DNA from: Alteromonas sp. ALT199
Lineage (GTDB): Bacteria; Pseudomonadota; Gammaproteobacteria; Enterobacterales; Alteromonadaceae
Direction of reading: 5' to 3'
Assembly (NCBI RefSeq): GCF_018619335.1
Contig: NZ_JAHHDX010000163.1
Location: 34,756-98,755 of the forward strand
DNA length: 64,000 nucleotides
In this document: positions 21,259-29,658 of the stretch, piece by piece
Numbering within the stretch: position 1 is the stretch's first letter
Layout of the letters: every line of letters starts with the position of its first letter
Made by a program: the position numbers and the translations under genes
The notes under the pieces: generated by a model
The model's input: only the letters and a program-made list of their open reading frames with translations
Told to the model about the DNA's origin: nothing
Database searches by the model: none

Positions 21259-22098
21259 ATGCAATTAGTTGCTGTTGATTACCAAGCGGAAAACGCTCAA
21301 GAAGAATTCGTGAAGTCACTTCGTGAGACAGGGTTCGGTGTTTTAAAGAATCACCCTATCCAACAGTCATTAGTTCAAGGTATTTACGACAATTGGCAGG
21401 GCTTCTTCGATAGCGAAGAGAAAAACGACTACCTGTACAACAAGGGTAAACAAGACGGATTTTTCCCTCAGAGCGTATCTGAGGTAGCTAAAGGCTTTAC
21501 GAAAAAAGATATTAAAGAATATTACCACTTCTATCCGTGGGGTCAGTGCCCAGAGGCTCTACACCCGCAGATTTCTCAGTATTATGGGGAAGCAAACACA
21601 CTAGCGAAAGAGCTATTGGGTTGGATAGAAAAGCATTCTCCTTCTGAAGTGAGTGATAAGTACAGTCAACCGCTAGGCAATATGATCAAAGATTCTGATC
21701 AGACCTTGCTACGTATACTGCACTACCCACCACTAAAAGGTGATGAAGAAGTAGACGCAATTCGCGCTGCTGCTCATGAAGATATTAACTTGATTACTAT
21801 CCTACCGGCAGCCAATGAGCCTGGATTACAAGTACAAGCTAAAGACGGTAGTTGGATTGACGTTCCTTGTGATTTCGGGAACTTGATTGTAAATATTGGC
21901 GATATGCTTCAAGAAGCATCAGGCGGATATTTCCCATCAACTACTCATAGGGTTGTGAACCCAGACGGCACTGATATGACGAAATCTCGTATTTCATTGC
22001 CATTATTCTTACACCCTAGACCAGATGTTGTTCTTTCAGAACGTCATACCGCAGGGTCATACCTGCAAGAGCGCCTTCGTGAGCTGGGCGTTATATAA
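21259..22098 (+). CDS. 2-oxoglutarate/Fe(II)-dependent oxygenase, isopenicillin-N-synthase-like
   Basis: 279 residues. The jelly-roll oxygenase metal site is visible: H-x-D in AAHEDINLITILPA (about residues 175-180), the distal His in STTHRVVNP (about 235), and the R-x-S in SRISLPLFL that binds the 2-oxoglutarate carboxylate. The amino-terminal part (LRETGFGVLKNHPI) is the DIOX_N-like region. Many bacterial members have unknown substrates, and nothing nearby fixes this one. It is monocistronic with two possible operators upstream and a strong terminator downstream. Confidence 0.88.
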   Translation: MQLVAVDYQAENAQEEFVKSLRETGFGVLKNHPIQQSLVQGIYDNWQGFFDSEEKNDYLYNKGKQDGFFPQSVSEVAKGFTKKDIKEYYHFYPWGQCPEALHPQISQYYGEANTLAKELLGWIEKHSPSEVSDKYSQPLGNMIKDSDQTLLRILHYPPLKGDEEVDAIRAAAHEDINLITILPAANEPGLQVQAKDGSWIDVPCDFGNLIVNIGDMLQEASGGYFPSTTHRVVNPDGTDMTKSRISLPLFLHPRPDVVLSERHTAGSYLQERLRELGVI

Positions 22099-22128
22099 AT
22101 TAAGTTCCTTTTGTAGTGTTATTCTTTT

Positions 22129-22156
22129 GCCGCAGCTAGTCTGCGGCTTTTTTTTT
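22129..22156 (+). terminator. Terminator of the oxygenase gene
   Basis: GCCGCAG / CTGCGGC stem with loop CTAGT and nine T. The T run touches the last codon of the convergent lipoprotein gene. Confidence 0.92.
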
Positions 22157-23312
22157 AGTTGCTTGCCAAAGTAGCTAGTTTAGAAGAATAGCGCTGTTTA
22201 TCTTGCTCGTTCGGCGAATGCCTTACTGCCCGTTCCAGGTACCGTTGCGCTTCACTAACATCGCCTAACTCGTGATAAGCTTTGGCCATGCCGAACAAAA
22301 TCTCGTGCCGAACGTTATCAAGCTTTAATCCTTTTCTATAATGCGTTATTGCAGCCGCAATATCGCCAGCTTCGAAAGCTTGCTCTCCTAATATATAGTG
22401 ATAGAAGGGATTACTTTTACGCTTTGCTTCAACCTTTTGCGTAATCTGCATTGCTTCTTCATCTCTATCTTGATGGGTATAAAGAATGGATAAATTTTCC
22501 CATGCGGTGAGATTTTCATCATCAAGCGATAGTGCGTGCTTGTAGGTCATTTCAGCCTGCTCATAAGCGTCTACCATCCTGTATAGAACGCCTAAATTTA
22601 CCCAGCTTTGCTGCAAATCTGGAGACAAAGTTGCAGCTGCTCGGAAGTAGCTGTAAGCCCTTGTGTAGCTATTAGCGACGAGTGCGTCAGCGCCTTTGTT
22701 ATTATAATACATAGACACTATTTTGTTCTTTGACACTGGCTTTCTTGGAAAGTAATTACGTAGCATCTGAGGGTCAAAGTCTACATCTGCCCATAAACCT
22801 CCAACTGATGTGACCTGACTATCGTTAGGCATTGAGACTCGCATATTTATATGCCCATTCAGTAAGCTATATCCCTCTCTTCGCGTCCAATACTCCGGAA
22901 TATCTACTTCGTAGAAAGTCGCGTTTAAACCTACATGTTCAGCCAGTGCATAGGTCATAATTGAGAGAGATAAACAGTTTGCGGCTCGGTTGTTAAATGT
23001 TGTGTCTGCTGTGGTATTTGCGTTATTTCGATACAGCATGCCGTAATCAGAGTGATCAAAAATGGCTTTTACCAATCCTTTAACATTTTTCTGCGAAATA
23101 CTCTTGTCATAAACTGCCTTTTCGGCAAAAAGCTGAGCGTCTTCACCTAAAAGAAAAATCTCATCAACAGACTCAACGGGAAACAAATGGTGGGAAGAGA
23201 ATAGACTGTCATTTAATAGCGAGGGCTTTGACTCTACGCGTTTATCGTCAGTAGACTGACACGCAGTAATCATACTATAAAATAGAAAAAGTAAAACGAG
23301 TCGAGTATTCAT
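22155..23312 (-). CDS. Lipoprotein with transglutaminase-like and TPR domains
   Basis: 385 residues from the ATG giving MNTRLVLLFLFYSMITACQS, with the lipobox MITAC (Cys18); an in-frame GTG three codons upstream is less likely. A transglutaminase/cysteine-protease-like module (about 100-190) has the cysteine in NRAANCLSLSIMTYALAE and a later His/Asp pattern around LNGHINMRV and WADVDFD. From about 215 to the end are four or five TPR units (AYSYFRAAATLSPDLQQSWVN, YEQAEMTYKHALSL, and so on). It is probably an envelope protein. Its role is unknown. It is a single gene convergent with the oxygenase. Confidence 0.8.
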   Translation of the reverse strand: MNTRLVLLFLFYSMITACQSTDDKRVESKPSLLNDSLFSSHHLFPVESVDEIFLLGEDAQLFAEKAVYDKSISQKNVKGLVKAIFDHSDYGMLYRNNANTTADTTFNNRAANCLSLSIMTYALAEHVGLNATFYEVDIPEYWTRREGYSLLNGHINMRVSMPNDSQVTSVGGLWADVDFDPQMLRNYFPRKPVSKNKIVSMYYNNKGADALVANSYTRAYSYFRAAATLSPDLQQSWVNLGVLYRMVDAYEQAEMTYKHALSLDDENLTAWENLSILYTHQDRDEEAMQITQKVEAKRKSNPFYHYILGEQAFEAGDIAAAITHYRKGLKLDNVRHEILFGMAKAYHELGDVSEAQRYLERAVRHSPNEQDKQRYSSKLATLASN

Positions 23313-23790
23313 ATCAGGCACCTTTTTAGTTACTCGATAGTTTAAAATTATAGCACCTTAACCTATATTTTACATTTTATTTACAACCTATATTGACGCA
23401 CTTTTATCGCAAAAATATAGTAAAACCTCGACTTACTTACCCGTTCTGTCACTCCCGCCCTCTCATTAGAAACCGCTTCTTTATTGGCATTACACAAAGT
23501 TACTCATCGAATTGTTAGGCCGCGATGTAATAATTTTCAATTCAATGGCTTTCGGGGGGGTGTTACTTAGGGCGTGTTGAAGGATGGTGAATTTCACTTG
23601 AAACTCATTGATGCATAAAGGAAGAATTGTGATGAATACAGAGTTATCTTACCAACCAAGCTTACTACACTGAACGCACATAACATTAAAGTTAAGCCGA
23701 GTACCTAAATATTAAACTATTGGTTAATCCACATTTTGCGCATTTAGACCTACTCTTAACCTTTAAACCACAATCCGTTTCGGAGTTTTT
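23313..23790. other. Intergenic region upstream of the GGDEF gene
   Basis: 478 bases with no secure gene. It holds a G7 run at about 23551-23557 and the words GGGCGTGTTGAAGGATGG just after it, which look like a decayed mobile or repeat fragment but have no partner. A 13-codon frame at 23632-23673 has GGAAG upstream and could be a leader peptide, with little support. Confidence 0.4.
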
Positions 23791-24777
23791 GTGTATATAG
23801 AACAGGTTGACGATCGTACTTTAGCAGACTGTTTAGTGCTGATTGTCGACGACCAAGCCACGAGCAGACTTGTTTTGGAAACGTTACTTGAAGACACCGT
23901 AACGTGTAAATCGGTGAGCTCTGGCAAAGAGGCAATCGACTACTGTAAGTCTCGTACTCCCGACCTAATCCTTATGGATCTGTCTATGCCTGACTTAGAT
24001 GGGCATCAAACGACGGCATTATTAAGAAAGAGGCCCTCGTGCGCCCATATTCCTATTATCTTTGTAACCTCTTCGTCTAGTGATGACGAAGAGTCTAAAT
24101 GCTGGGAGTCGGGTTGTGTTGACTTTGTGGTTAAACCTGTAAATGCGTGTACCTTGCGCAACCGTGTAAAGTCACATGTAAATCATAAACTGAGAAATGA
24201 CTTACTCGAAAAGCTCATTTACGTCGATAAATTAACCGGAGCCTACAATCGCCATTACTTAGATGACTATTTACCTCGATTAGTCAAAGATGGGCTACGC
24301 AACGTTACCCCGCTTTCACTGGTAATTTTTGATGTTGATCACTTTAAACTATTTAATGATATGTACGGTCATTTAGATGGTGATAGTTGCCTATGGAAAG
24401 TGAGTAAATCAATAAATGATGCCCTCCTTCGTCCAATGGATAAATTAGTAAGAATTGGTGGTGAGGAGTTTTTGGTTATTTTGCCTAATACTGATGTAGG
24501 AGGCGCCGAGTCAGTAACTAAACGATTGCTGAAGACAGTGTATGACTTAAACATTCCTCATGCTGCATCAGAGTTTGAACGCATAACATTAAGCGCAGGG
24601 TTATCAGTTAAGTATGCAGAAGACGATAAAACTATCGAATATGTTATGTTAGAAGCAGATAAAAATTTATATGCAGCCAAAACGTCCGGGCGAAATCAAG
24701 TGGTAATACCTACGACAGTACAAACTGAAGAACTTCCTTCTCCCCTCAGCGGGAGAAAACCCAAAGTATTCAGCTAG
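23791..24777 (+). CDS. Response regulator with GGDEF domain (diguanylate cyclase)
   Basis: 328 residues, GTG start preceded by CGGAG. The receiver domain (about 12-130) has the acidic pair in LIVDDQ, the phospho-acceptor Asp in LILMDLSMPDLDG (about residue 67), and the Lys in FVVKPVN. The GGDEF domain (about 150-310) has the active-site GGEEF (RIGGEEFLVILP) with an inhibitory RxxD site (RPMD) five residues before it, so an active, product-inhibited enzyme making cyclic di-GMP is predicted. No histidine kinase gene is adjacent. It sits between two convergent/divergent single genes, so its input is unknown. Confidence 0.93.
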   Translation: MYIEQVDDRTLADCLVLIVDDQATSRLVLETLLEDTVTCKSVSSGKEAIDYCKSRTPDLILMDLSMPDLDGHQTTALLRKRPSCAHIPIIFVTSSSSDDEESKCWESGCVDFVVKPVNACTLRNRVKSHVNHKLRNDLLEKLIYVDKLTGAYNRHYLDDYLPRLVKDGLRNVTPLSLVIFDVDHFKLFNDMYGHLDGDSCLWKVSKSINDALLRPMDKLVRIGGEEFLVILPNTDVGGAESVTKRLLKTVYDLNIPHAASEFERITLSAGLSVKYAEDDKTIEYVMLEADKNLYAAKTSGRNQVVIPTTVQTEELPSPLSGRKPKVFS

Positions 24778-24804
24778 CACTTAACAACCAATATGCAATA
24801 GCTC

Positions 24805-25491
24805 CTAGGTAGAGCCCAGTTTGAAGCGACCTACGGCTCCCGTATGAAGTAAACAATCCAGTGCATCATCTTTTGTTATACCTAACTCCGTCAACTGAGC
24901 GTAGAAAAGCTGTAGTGTAGCTAAAGCATCATCCAACGCGTTGTGTTCGATAAAAGCTGGCAGGTCTAAACGTTGACGACACACGCTTAGTGTTGCGCTA
25001 TTACTTGGTAAAACTTGGTGCTGCTTATTTAATTGATAAAGCGCAAGCTTCAACGTATCAATATAAACCACTTCAACAGGCGGCACATTACAACATTTAA
25101 AGGCACTATTGAGCGCCACTAAGTCTAATTTCGCGTTGTGAAAAATAAGTATGTGTCGCTTAAGTAACGGTGCAAGAACGCAAAGCGTCTCCGCTAGATT
25201 TTCACCATTTTTTAAAATATCAAGAGTTAATCCGTGAATGACAGGGCTTTGGCCCAAATCTGCGGTCGTGTTGATCACATGATAACCGCTAGAGGACAAA
25301 TCAATACGGCCACCTTTTCCACTCACGTAACCAACAGAGGTAATTTGCGTTGTTAATGGGTTTAATGATGTAAGCTCTAAATCGACCGCAGCAAACGATG
25401 TACTGTAAACGTCGTGCTCTCGAAGGCGCTGTTTCAGCTTAGATTTACTAGTAAACGCCTGAAAGCATGCCTTTATCCACCTTCTAATCAT
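24805..25491 (-). CDS. DnaQ-like DEDD 3'-5' exonuclease
   Basis: 228 residues. The exonuclease motifs are D-x-E in AAVDLELTSLNPL (about residues 36-38), the motif II Asp in FHNAKLDLVALN (about 121), and the motif III H-x4-D in HNALDDALAT (about 190). It resembles the epsilon/DnaQ family but is not the polymerase III subunit gene dnaQ by context. It starts 5 bases after the stop of the DUF294 gene, so both are co-transcribed. This exonuclease/DUF294 pair next to an acetate-type symporter is a recurring arrangement in marine gammaproteobacteria; the functional reason is not clear. Confidence 0.88.
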   Translation of the reverse strand: MIRRWIKACFQAFTSKSKLKQRLREHDVYSTSFAAVDLELTSLNPLTTQITSVGYVSGKGGRIDLSSSGYHVINTTADLGQSPVIHGLTLDILKNGENLAETLCVLAPLLKRHILIFHNAKLDLVALNSAFKCCNVPPVEVVYIDTLKLALYQLNKQHQVLPSNSATLSVCRQRLDLPAFIEHNALDDALATLQLFYAQLTELGITKDDALDCLLHTGAVGRFKLGST

Positions 25492-25496
25492 ACTGG

Positions 25497-27326
25497 TTAA
25501 CTTACACCGCCTGAGAACTTCATAATCATAGCTTGATTAGTTCTCTCTATAGCTTTAAATGCCGCTTTAAGCTGGTGTTTTTCAATTGAAGATAGACTGG
25601 ATACTGACACGCGATTGTCGGTAACTTTGTTTTCAAGCTGATGACGCCATCGTAATCTATTAAGGAACAGCCAGATATCACGAAGGTTAGCTGCATCGCG
25701 CTTTGACAGCTGTGAGCGACTAGACAATGCATCTAGACGTGCGAGCGTATTAGGTAAGGTAACGCCATCGGCTAGTGCGTAAATTCTGGCTATATTGTTA
25801 ATTAAAGCGACAGCACGGACTTTGAGATCAATAACGTCTTTTTCTTTTCTGCCCTTCTCATAAACAAACTTCTGAAACATGGAAAGCGGCACCGATATTT
25901 CATTACTGTTTCTGGTTAGCGCTGCTAGAAACATGTTTTGTTGCATCAAAGGAGCGCGTTGTTTTTGAAGCTGCTTAAACAAACCTACATCACCTGCAGC
26001 ACATCGCACATCCAGAAAGATGTTAAAGTGCATAATTGCATCTTTAGTGGGCGCTTTTACCCACTGTTTTGCTTCTTCGAGCGCCTCATCGAGTGACAGT
26101 CTAAGCTTTGAGTTACTTGCCATAATATTGCCATCGCATAGCTTAATGCCGCATTTTGCTAATCCATTACAAACGTAATCTGCCATATCAGAGAAATACT
26201 TTGCTTGCGCTTCGTTAGGTTGTTTGGCTAGTAATAGCCCATTGTCTTGATCGGAGCCCATAGTTTGGTCTTCTCTGGCTTGTGAACCATACACTAACCA
26301 CGCAAACATCATGGGTGCTTTACCATTAGCCTGTTGGAAAAAGCCAATCAGCTTTCTGGTCATAATGTCTGTTGCTTGTGACAATATTTTCCCAGCAATG
26401 TCGTAATCACCCGCTTTTTTTGCATGGGCTGAAAAATAATGAGGCAGTTGCCACGACAAGCGGGTTAGCTCATATAAGTTCTCGGCTTTACTTAACTCGC
26501 CAATGATAAAAAGTACGTTTCCTCGCTGATGACGAATGATATCGCTGGCGGTTACCATACCAAGAGGCACCAAGGTTTGATGATCAATAACAGGTAAGTG
26601 ATGAATGTTTTTTTCCGTCATTAGCGCTAAAGCGTCAAACAAGGTCCTGTTGCCCATAATTTGAGCCGGATTAGCTGTCATTATCTGGCTAACAGGAAGA
26701 TGAGTGTCTAAAGAGGCAGCCACCACTCTCGACCTTAAATCCCGATCAGTAATAATACCAATTAGCTTTTCTTGTTCAGTTACTAGCAAAGAAGAGACTT
26801 TTTGCGATGTCATTAACTGAGCTGCATCCGTAATTGGGGTTTGAGCATCGACGGAAACTGGTCCTTTTTCGATAGCATCTAAAAGCCCTTTGTAAAGCCA
26901 CATTGAATTACTATCTGCAATAGCATGGCTTTGCAGTGCGTTATTGCTAAGGCCATCAAAAAAATGCCGTATTGTAGATATTTCTAGTAAAGGCTCTACT
27001 GCTAACGCATCAAAACAGTAAACCAGCCCTGGACTATCTACCGTTATACTTAGTGGAAAATTTCGCTTTTCTATAATATTTGCGTAACCGAAATAGTCAC
27101 CTTCACTTAAATGGCGCAAGGGCGCATCTGAGTCTTTCACAGAAAACTGCCCGCTTTGGATAAGGAAAAGTGACGCTTTACCTTTTTGCAGTTCCTTCAC
27201 ATTATCCGCTGTTAAATATACTAGTTCAGTATGTTTTACTAGCTTAAGCTTCTGCTCGCTATCTAGCGAATCAAAAGGCGCAGATGTATCAAGAAAGTCT
27301 TCAACTTGTTTAGCCATTGCAGTCAT
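25497..27326 (-). CDS. cNMP-binding/CBS-pair/nucleotidyltransferase (DUF294) protein
   Basis: 609 residues from the ATG at 27324-27326 (TGGA upstream); an in-frame GTG at 27344 has no ribosome site. Domains in order: cyclic-nucleotide-binding-like (about 15-125, with GDYFGYANII), a pair of CBS domains (about 155-275, KVSSLLVTEQEKLIGIITDRDL and NIHHLPVIDH), then the DUF294 GlnD-like nucleotidyltransferase with the GS motif VYGSQAREDQTMGSDQDNGLLL (about 348-368), and a helical C-terminal domain. It probably senses nucleotides and modifies a protein or small molecule; the target is unknown. It lies in the acetate symporter unit, downstream of a terminator-like hairpin. Confidence 0.9.
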   Translation of the reverse strand: MTAMAKQVEDFLDTSAPFDSLDSEQKLKLVKHTELVYLTADNVKELQKGKASLFLIQSGQFSVKDSDAPLRHLSEGDYFGYANIIEKRNFPLSITVDSPGLVYCFDALAVEPLLEISTIRHFFDGLSNNALQSHAIADSNSMWLYKGLLDAIEKGPVSVDAQTPITDAAQLMTSQKVSSLLVTEQEKLIGIITDRDLRSRVVAASLDTHLPVSQIMTANPAQIMGNRTLFDALALMTEKNIHHLPVIDHQTLVPLGMVTASDIIRHQRGNVLFIIGELSKAENLYELTRLSWQLPHYFSAHAKKAGDYDIAGKILSQATDIMTRKLIGFFQQANGKAPMMFAWLVYGSQAREDQTMGSDQDNGLLLAKQPNEAQAKYFSDMADYVCNGLAKCGIKLCDGNIMASNSKLRLSLDEALEEAKQWVKAPTKDAIMHFNIFLDVRCAAGDVGLFKQLQKQRAPLMQQNMFLAALTRNSNEISVPLSMFQKFVYEKGRKEKDVIDLKVRAVALINNIARIYALADGVTLPNTLARLDALSSRSQLSKRDAANLRDIWLFLNRLRWRHQLENKVTDNRVSVSSLSSIEKHQLKAAFKAIERTNQAMIMKFSGGVS

Positions 27327-27352
27327 AGAAATTGTCCAGTTCACAAAAAGAA

Positions 27353-27390
27353 AAAACCAACCTACTCACTTTCGCCAGTAGATTGGTTTT
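27353..27390 (-). terminator. Intercistronic terminator/attenuator after the symporter gene
   Basis: Arms 27353-27366 and 27377-27390 (AAAACCAAnCTACT type) match at 13 of 14 positions, the exception being a wobble. On the minus strand it ends TTTTTTCTTTTT. It sits between the symporter stop and the DUF294 start, so it should lower downstream expression. Confidence 0.8.
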
Positions 27391-27424
27391 ATTTTGCTAA
27401 AGCCTATATTAAGGCAATACTAAC

Positions 27425-29131
27425 TTAGTGCGCTGATGCTTCGCCCGCTCCCTTAGGATAGCGAATGCTCTCAACCAGCTCTTGAATTTCTTCAGGCGCT
27501 TCATCTGTTGCCTTGAACACCAGGAAAGCCACAATGAAGTTCACCATCATACCCAAAGTACCAATACCTTCAGGAGAGATGCCAAACCACCAATTGTCAG
27601 GCGTATTAGCAGCCGGATTTACAAACTTAAAGTAAATAATGTAGGCTGCCGTGAAGGCTATACCTGAGATCATCCCTGCGATAGCACCTTTGTCATTCAT
27701 ACGCTTGCTGAAAATACCCATAATTATTACTGGGAAGAAGCTGGACGCCGCTAAGCCGAAAGCAAAGGCGACCACCTGCGCCACAAATCCAGGCGGATTA
27801 ATACCAAAGTAACCCGCTATGACAATGGCTACCCCAGCAGCAAGTCGCGCGTACATTAGCTCGGCTTTATCCGTAATATTTGGCATAAAGTTTCGTTTCA
27901 GTAAGTCGTGGGATACAGAGGTGGAAATCACTAACAATAAGCCCGCTGAGGTAGAAAGGGCGGCTGCCACACCACCTGCCGCAACAAGCGCTATAACCCA
28001 TGCAGGTAAGTTCGCAATTTCAGGGTTAGCCAATACCATGATGTCGCGGTCAACTTTCATTTCGTTGCGCTCATCACCCGAATAGAACATTTTGCCGTCG
28101 CCATTTTTATCTTCAAATGCGATAAGCCCTGTCTGTTCCCAATTTTTAATCCAGGACGGAGCTTCTGCATAACTAGTGCCCGTCATCTCTGGACCGTTAA
28201 TAGTTTCAATCATATTCACACGAGCGAATGCTGCTAGCGACGGTGCTGTAGTATAAAGAATTGCGATAAATGCTAAGGCATAACCTGCTGATTTACGCGC
28301 ATCATGAACTTTAGGCACAGTAAAGAAGCGAACAATTACGTGTGGAAGGCCCGCAGTACCCACCATCAACGCAAAAGTGATAAAGAATACATCAATAGTA
28401 CTCTTGGTCCCTGAGGTGTATTCGTTAAACCCGAGTTCGACAGATAAGTTGTCGAGTTTCTGCAGCATATGTATTCCGGAACCGTCGGACAACGTGGCGC
28501 CAAACCCGGTTTGAGGAAGAATATGGCCTGTCACCATAATTGAAATAAACACAGCAGGTACGATATACGCAAAAATCATTACACAGAACTGTGCAACCTG
28601 GGTATAAGTAATCCCTTTCATGCCGCCAAGTACCGTGTAGAAAAACACAATAACCATGCCAATGACAACACCTGTCACAATATCGACTTCTAAGAAGCGA
28701 CTAAATACTACCCCTACGCCACGCATTTGACCTGCAACATAGGTAAAGCAAACAAAGATGGCACAAAATACGGCAACCGTACGCGCAGTTTGTGAGTAGT
28801 AACGATCACCAATAAAGTCAGGTACCGTAAATTTACCGAACTTACGTAAGTAAGGCGCTAAACAAAGCGCAAGCAGAACATAGCCACCCGTCCAGCCCAT
28901 AAGGTATACCGCACCGTCGTAACCCATAAACGAGATAAGGCCAGCCATTGATATGAAAGATGCTGCCGACATCCAATCTGCCGCGGTCGCCATACCATTC
29001 ATAACAGGAGGCACACCACCACCCGCTACGTAAAAGTCATTGGTAGACCCCGCACGAGCCCAAATCGCAATGGCTATGTAAAGCGCGAACGTAGCACCAA
29101 CGATAATAAATGTTAAAGTTTGAACGTCCAT
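27425..29131 (-). CDS. Sodium:solute symporter, ActP-like (acetate/organic acid)
   Basis: 568 residues with about 13 hydrophobic segments, SSS family (SLC5-like). The amino region FYVAGGGVPPVMNGMATAADWMSAASFISM and the GGMKGITYTQVAQ segment are typical. It belongs to the ActP-like branch that is accompanied by a small DUF4212 membrane protein, whose gene is 3 bases upstream; GAGGAG for this gene overlaps the stop of that gene. Likely substrate acetate or another short organic acid, judged by the neighbouring CrbS/CrbR and Acs genes. The gene shares a divergent promoter region with crbS. Confidence 0.92.
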   Translation of the reverse strand: MDVQTLTFIIVGATFALYIAIAIWARAGSTNDFYVAGGGVPPVMNGMATAADWMSAASFISMAGLISFMGYDGAVYLMGWTGGYVLLALCLAPYLRKFGKFTVPDFIGDRYYSQTARTVAVFCAIFVCFTYVAGQMRGVGVVFSRFLEVDIVTGVVIGMVIVFFYTVLGGMKGITYTQVAQFCVMIFAYIVPAVFISIMVTGHILPQTGFGATLSDGSGIHMLQKLDNLSVELGFNEYTSGTKSTIDVFFITFALMVGTAGLPHVIVRFFTVPKVHDARKSAGYALAFIAILYTTAPSLAAFARVNMIETINGPEMTGTSYAEAPSWIKNWEQTGLIAFEDKNGDGKMFYSGDERNEMKVDRDIMVLANPEIANLPAWVIALVAAGGVAAALSTSAGLLLVISTSVSHDLLKRNFMPNITDKAELMYARLAAGVAIVIAGYFGINPPGFVAQVVAFAFGLAASSFFPVIIMGIFSKRMNDKGAIAGMISGIAFTAAYIIYFKFVNPAANTPDNWWFGISPEGIGTLGMMVNFIVAFLVFKATDEAPEEIQELVESIRYPKGAGEASAH

Positions 29132-29134
29132 GAT

Positions 29135-29401
29135 TTACTCCTCATCTACGCCGTAGCGTTTATCCATGGCGCTCATCTTCGCCATATAGACAAAGATCAA
29201 TGCAACAAATACGTAAATTGAGCCCTGTTGTGCAAACCAGAAGCCTAATTTAAAGCCAAAGAACTGAATTTCATTTAAGATATCGACAAACAATATGCCG
29301 GCACCAAATGATACGATAAACCAAACGACTAAAAGCTTAGCAAGAAGTGATAGGTTCTCACTCCAGTAGGCTTTTTTGTCCTCTTCGTTTCTAAATGCCA
29401 T
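29135..29401 (-). CDS. DUF4212 small membrane subunit of the symporter
   Basis: 88 residues with two hydrophobic segments (LLAKLLVVWFIVSFGAGILF and GSIYVFVALIFVYMAKM). This small protein is regularly encoded just before an ActP-like symporter and is thought to be its partner subunit. The KKAYWSENLSLL start, the short linker DILNEIQFFGFKLGFWFAQQ and the RYGVDEE end fit the family. GAGGGTG precedes the ATG. It is the first gene of the minus-strand symporter operon. Confidence 0.9.
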   Translation of the reverse strand: MAFRNEEDKKAYWSENLSLLAKLLVVWFIVSFGAGILFVDILNEIQFFGFKLGFWFAQQGSIYVFVALIFVYMAKMSAMDKRYGVDEE

Positions 29402-29658
29402 TGTTTCACCCTCATGTCAGGTTAACTAGTTGTTATGATTTTACAATTCCCTAACGCTCGGCTTTGTTAACGTTATTGCTGCATTTAAAAATCTTGCCCC
29501 AGGCAAGGTAAAAGCAGCATAAGTCAAGCATCCAGGAGGTCGCCTATTACTCTAGACCTGAGGTGTAAAATTCAAAATGAGACCATGGTCGTAGGTAGAC
29601 CATGGTCGAAATGATTATAATATCAGCACACTTGTTAAAACTAAGTTAAAGGAAGATT
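29402..29658. promoter_or_regulatory. Divergent control region of symporter operon and crbS, with two GACCATGGTC sites
   Basis: The perfect 10-bp palindrome GACCATGGTC occurs twice, at 29581-29590 and 29598-29607, 17 bp apart, 50-80 bases before the crbS start. GAC-N4-GTC words of the same type occur before acs at 40238, 40300 and a half-match at 40316, so these are candidate CrbR sites. Confidence 0.55.

Noticed and set aside
23540..23600. G7 run and GGGCGTGTTGAAGGATGG as an insertion-sequence end
   Set aside because: No inverted partner and no target duplication found in the window.
23632..23673. 13-codon frame with GGAAG upstream, possible leader peptide
   Set aside because: Too short and lacking codon pattern or attenuator structure; kept only as a remark in the region entry.
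24736..24757. TTCTCCC/GGGAGAA hairpin at the end of the GGDEF gene as terminator
   Set aside because: It lies inside the coding sequence and has no T tract.
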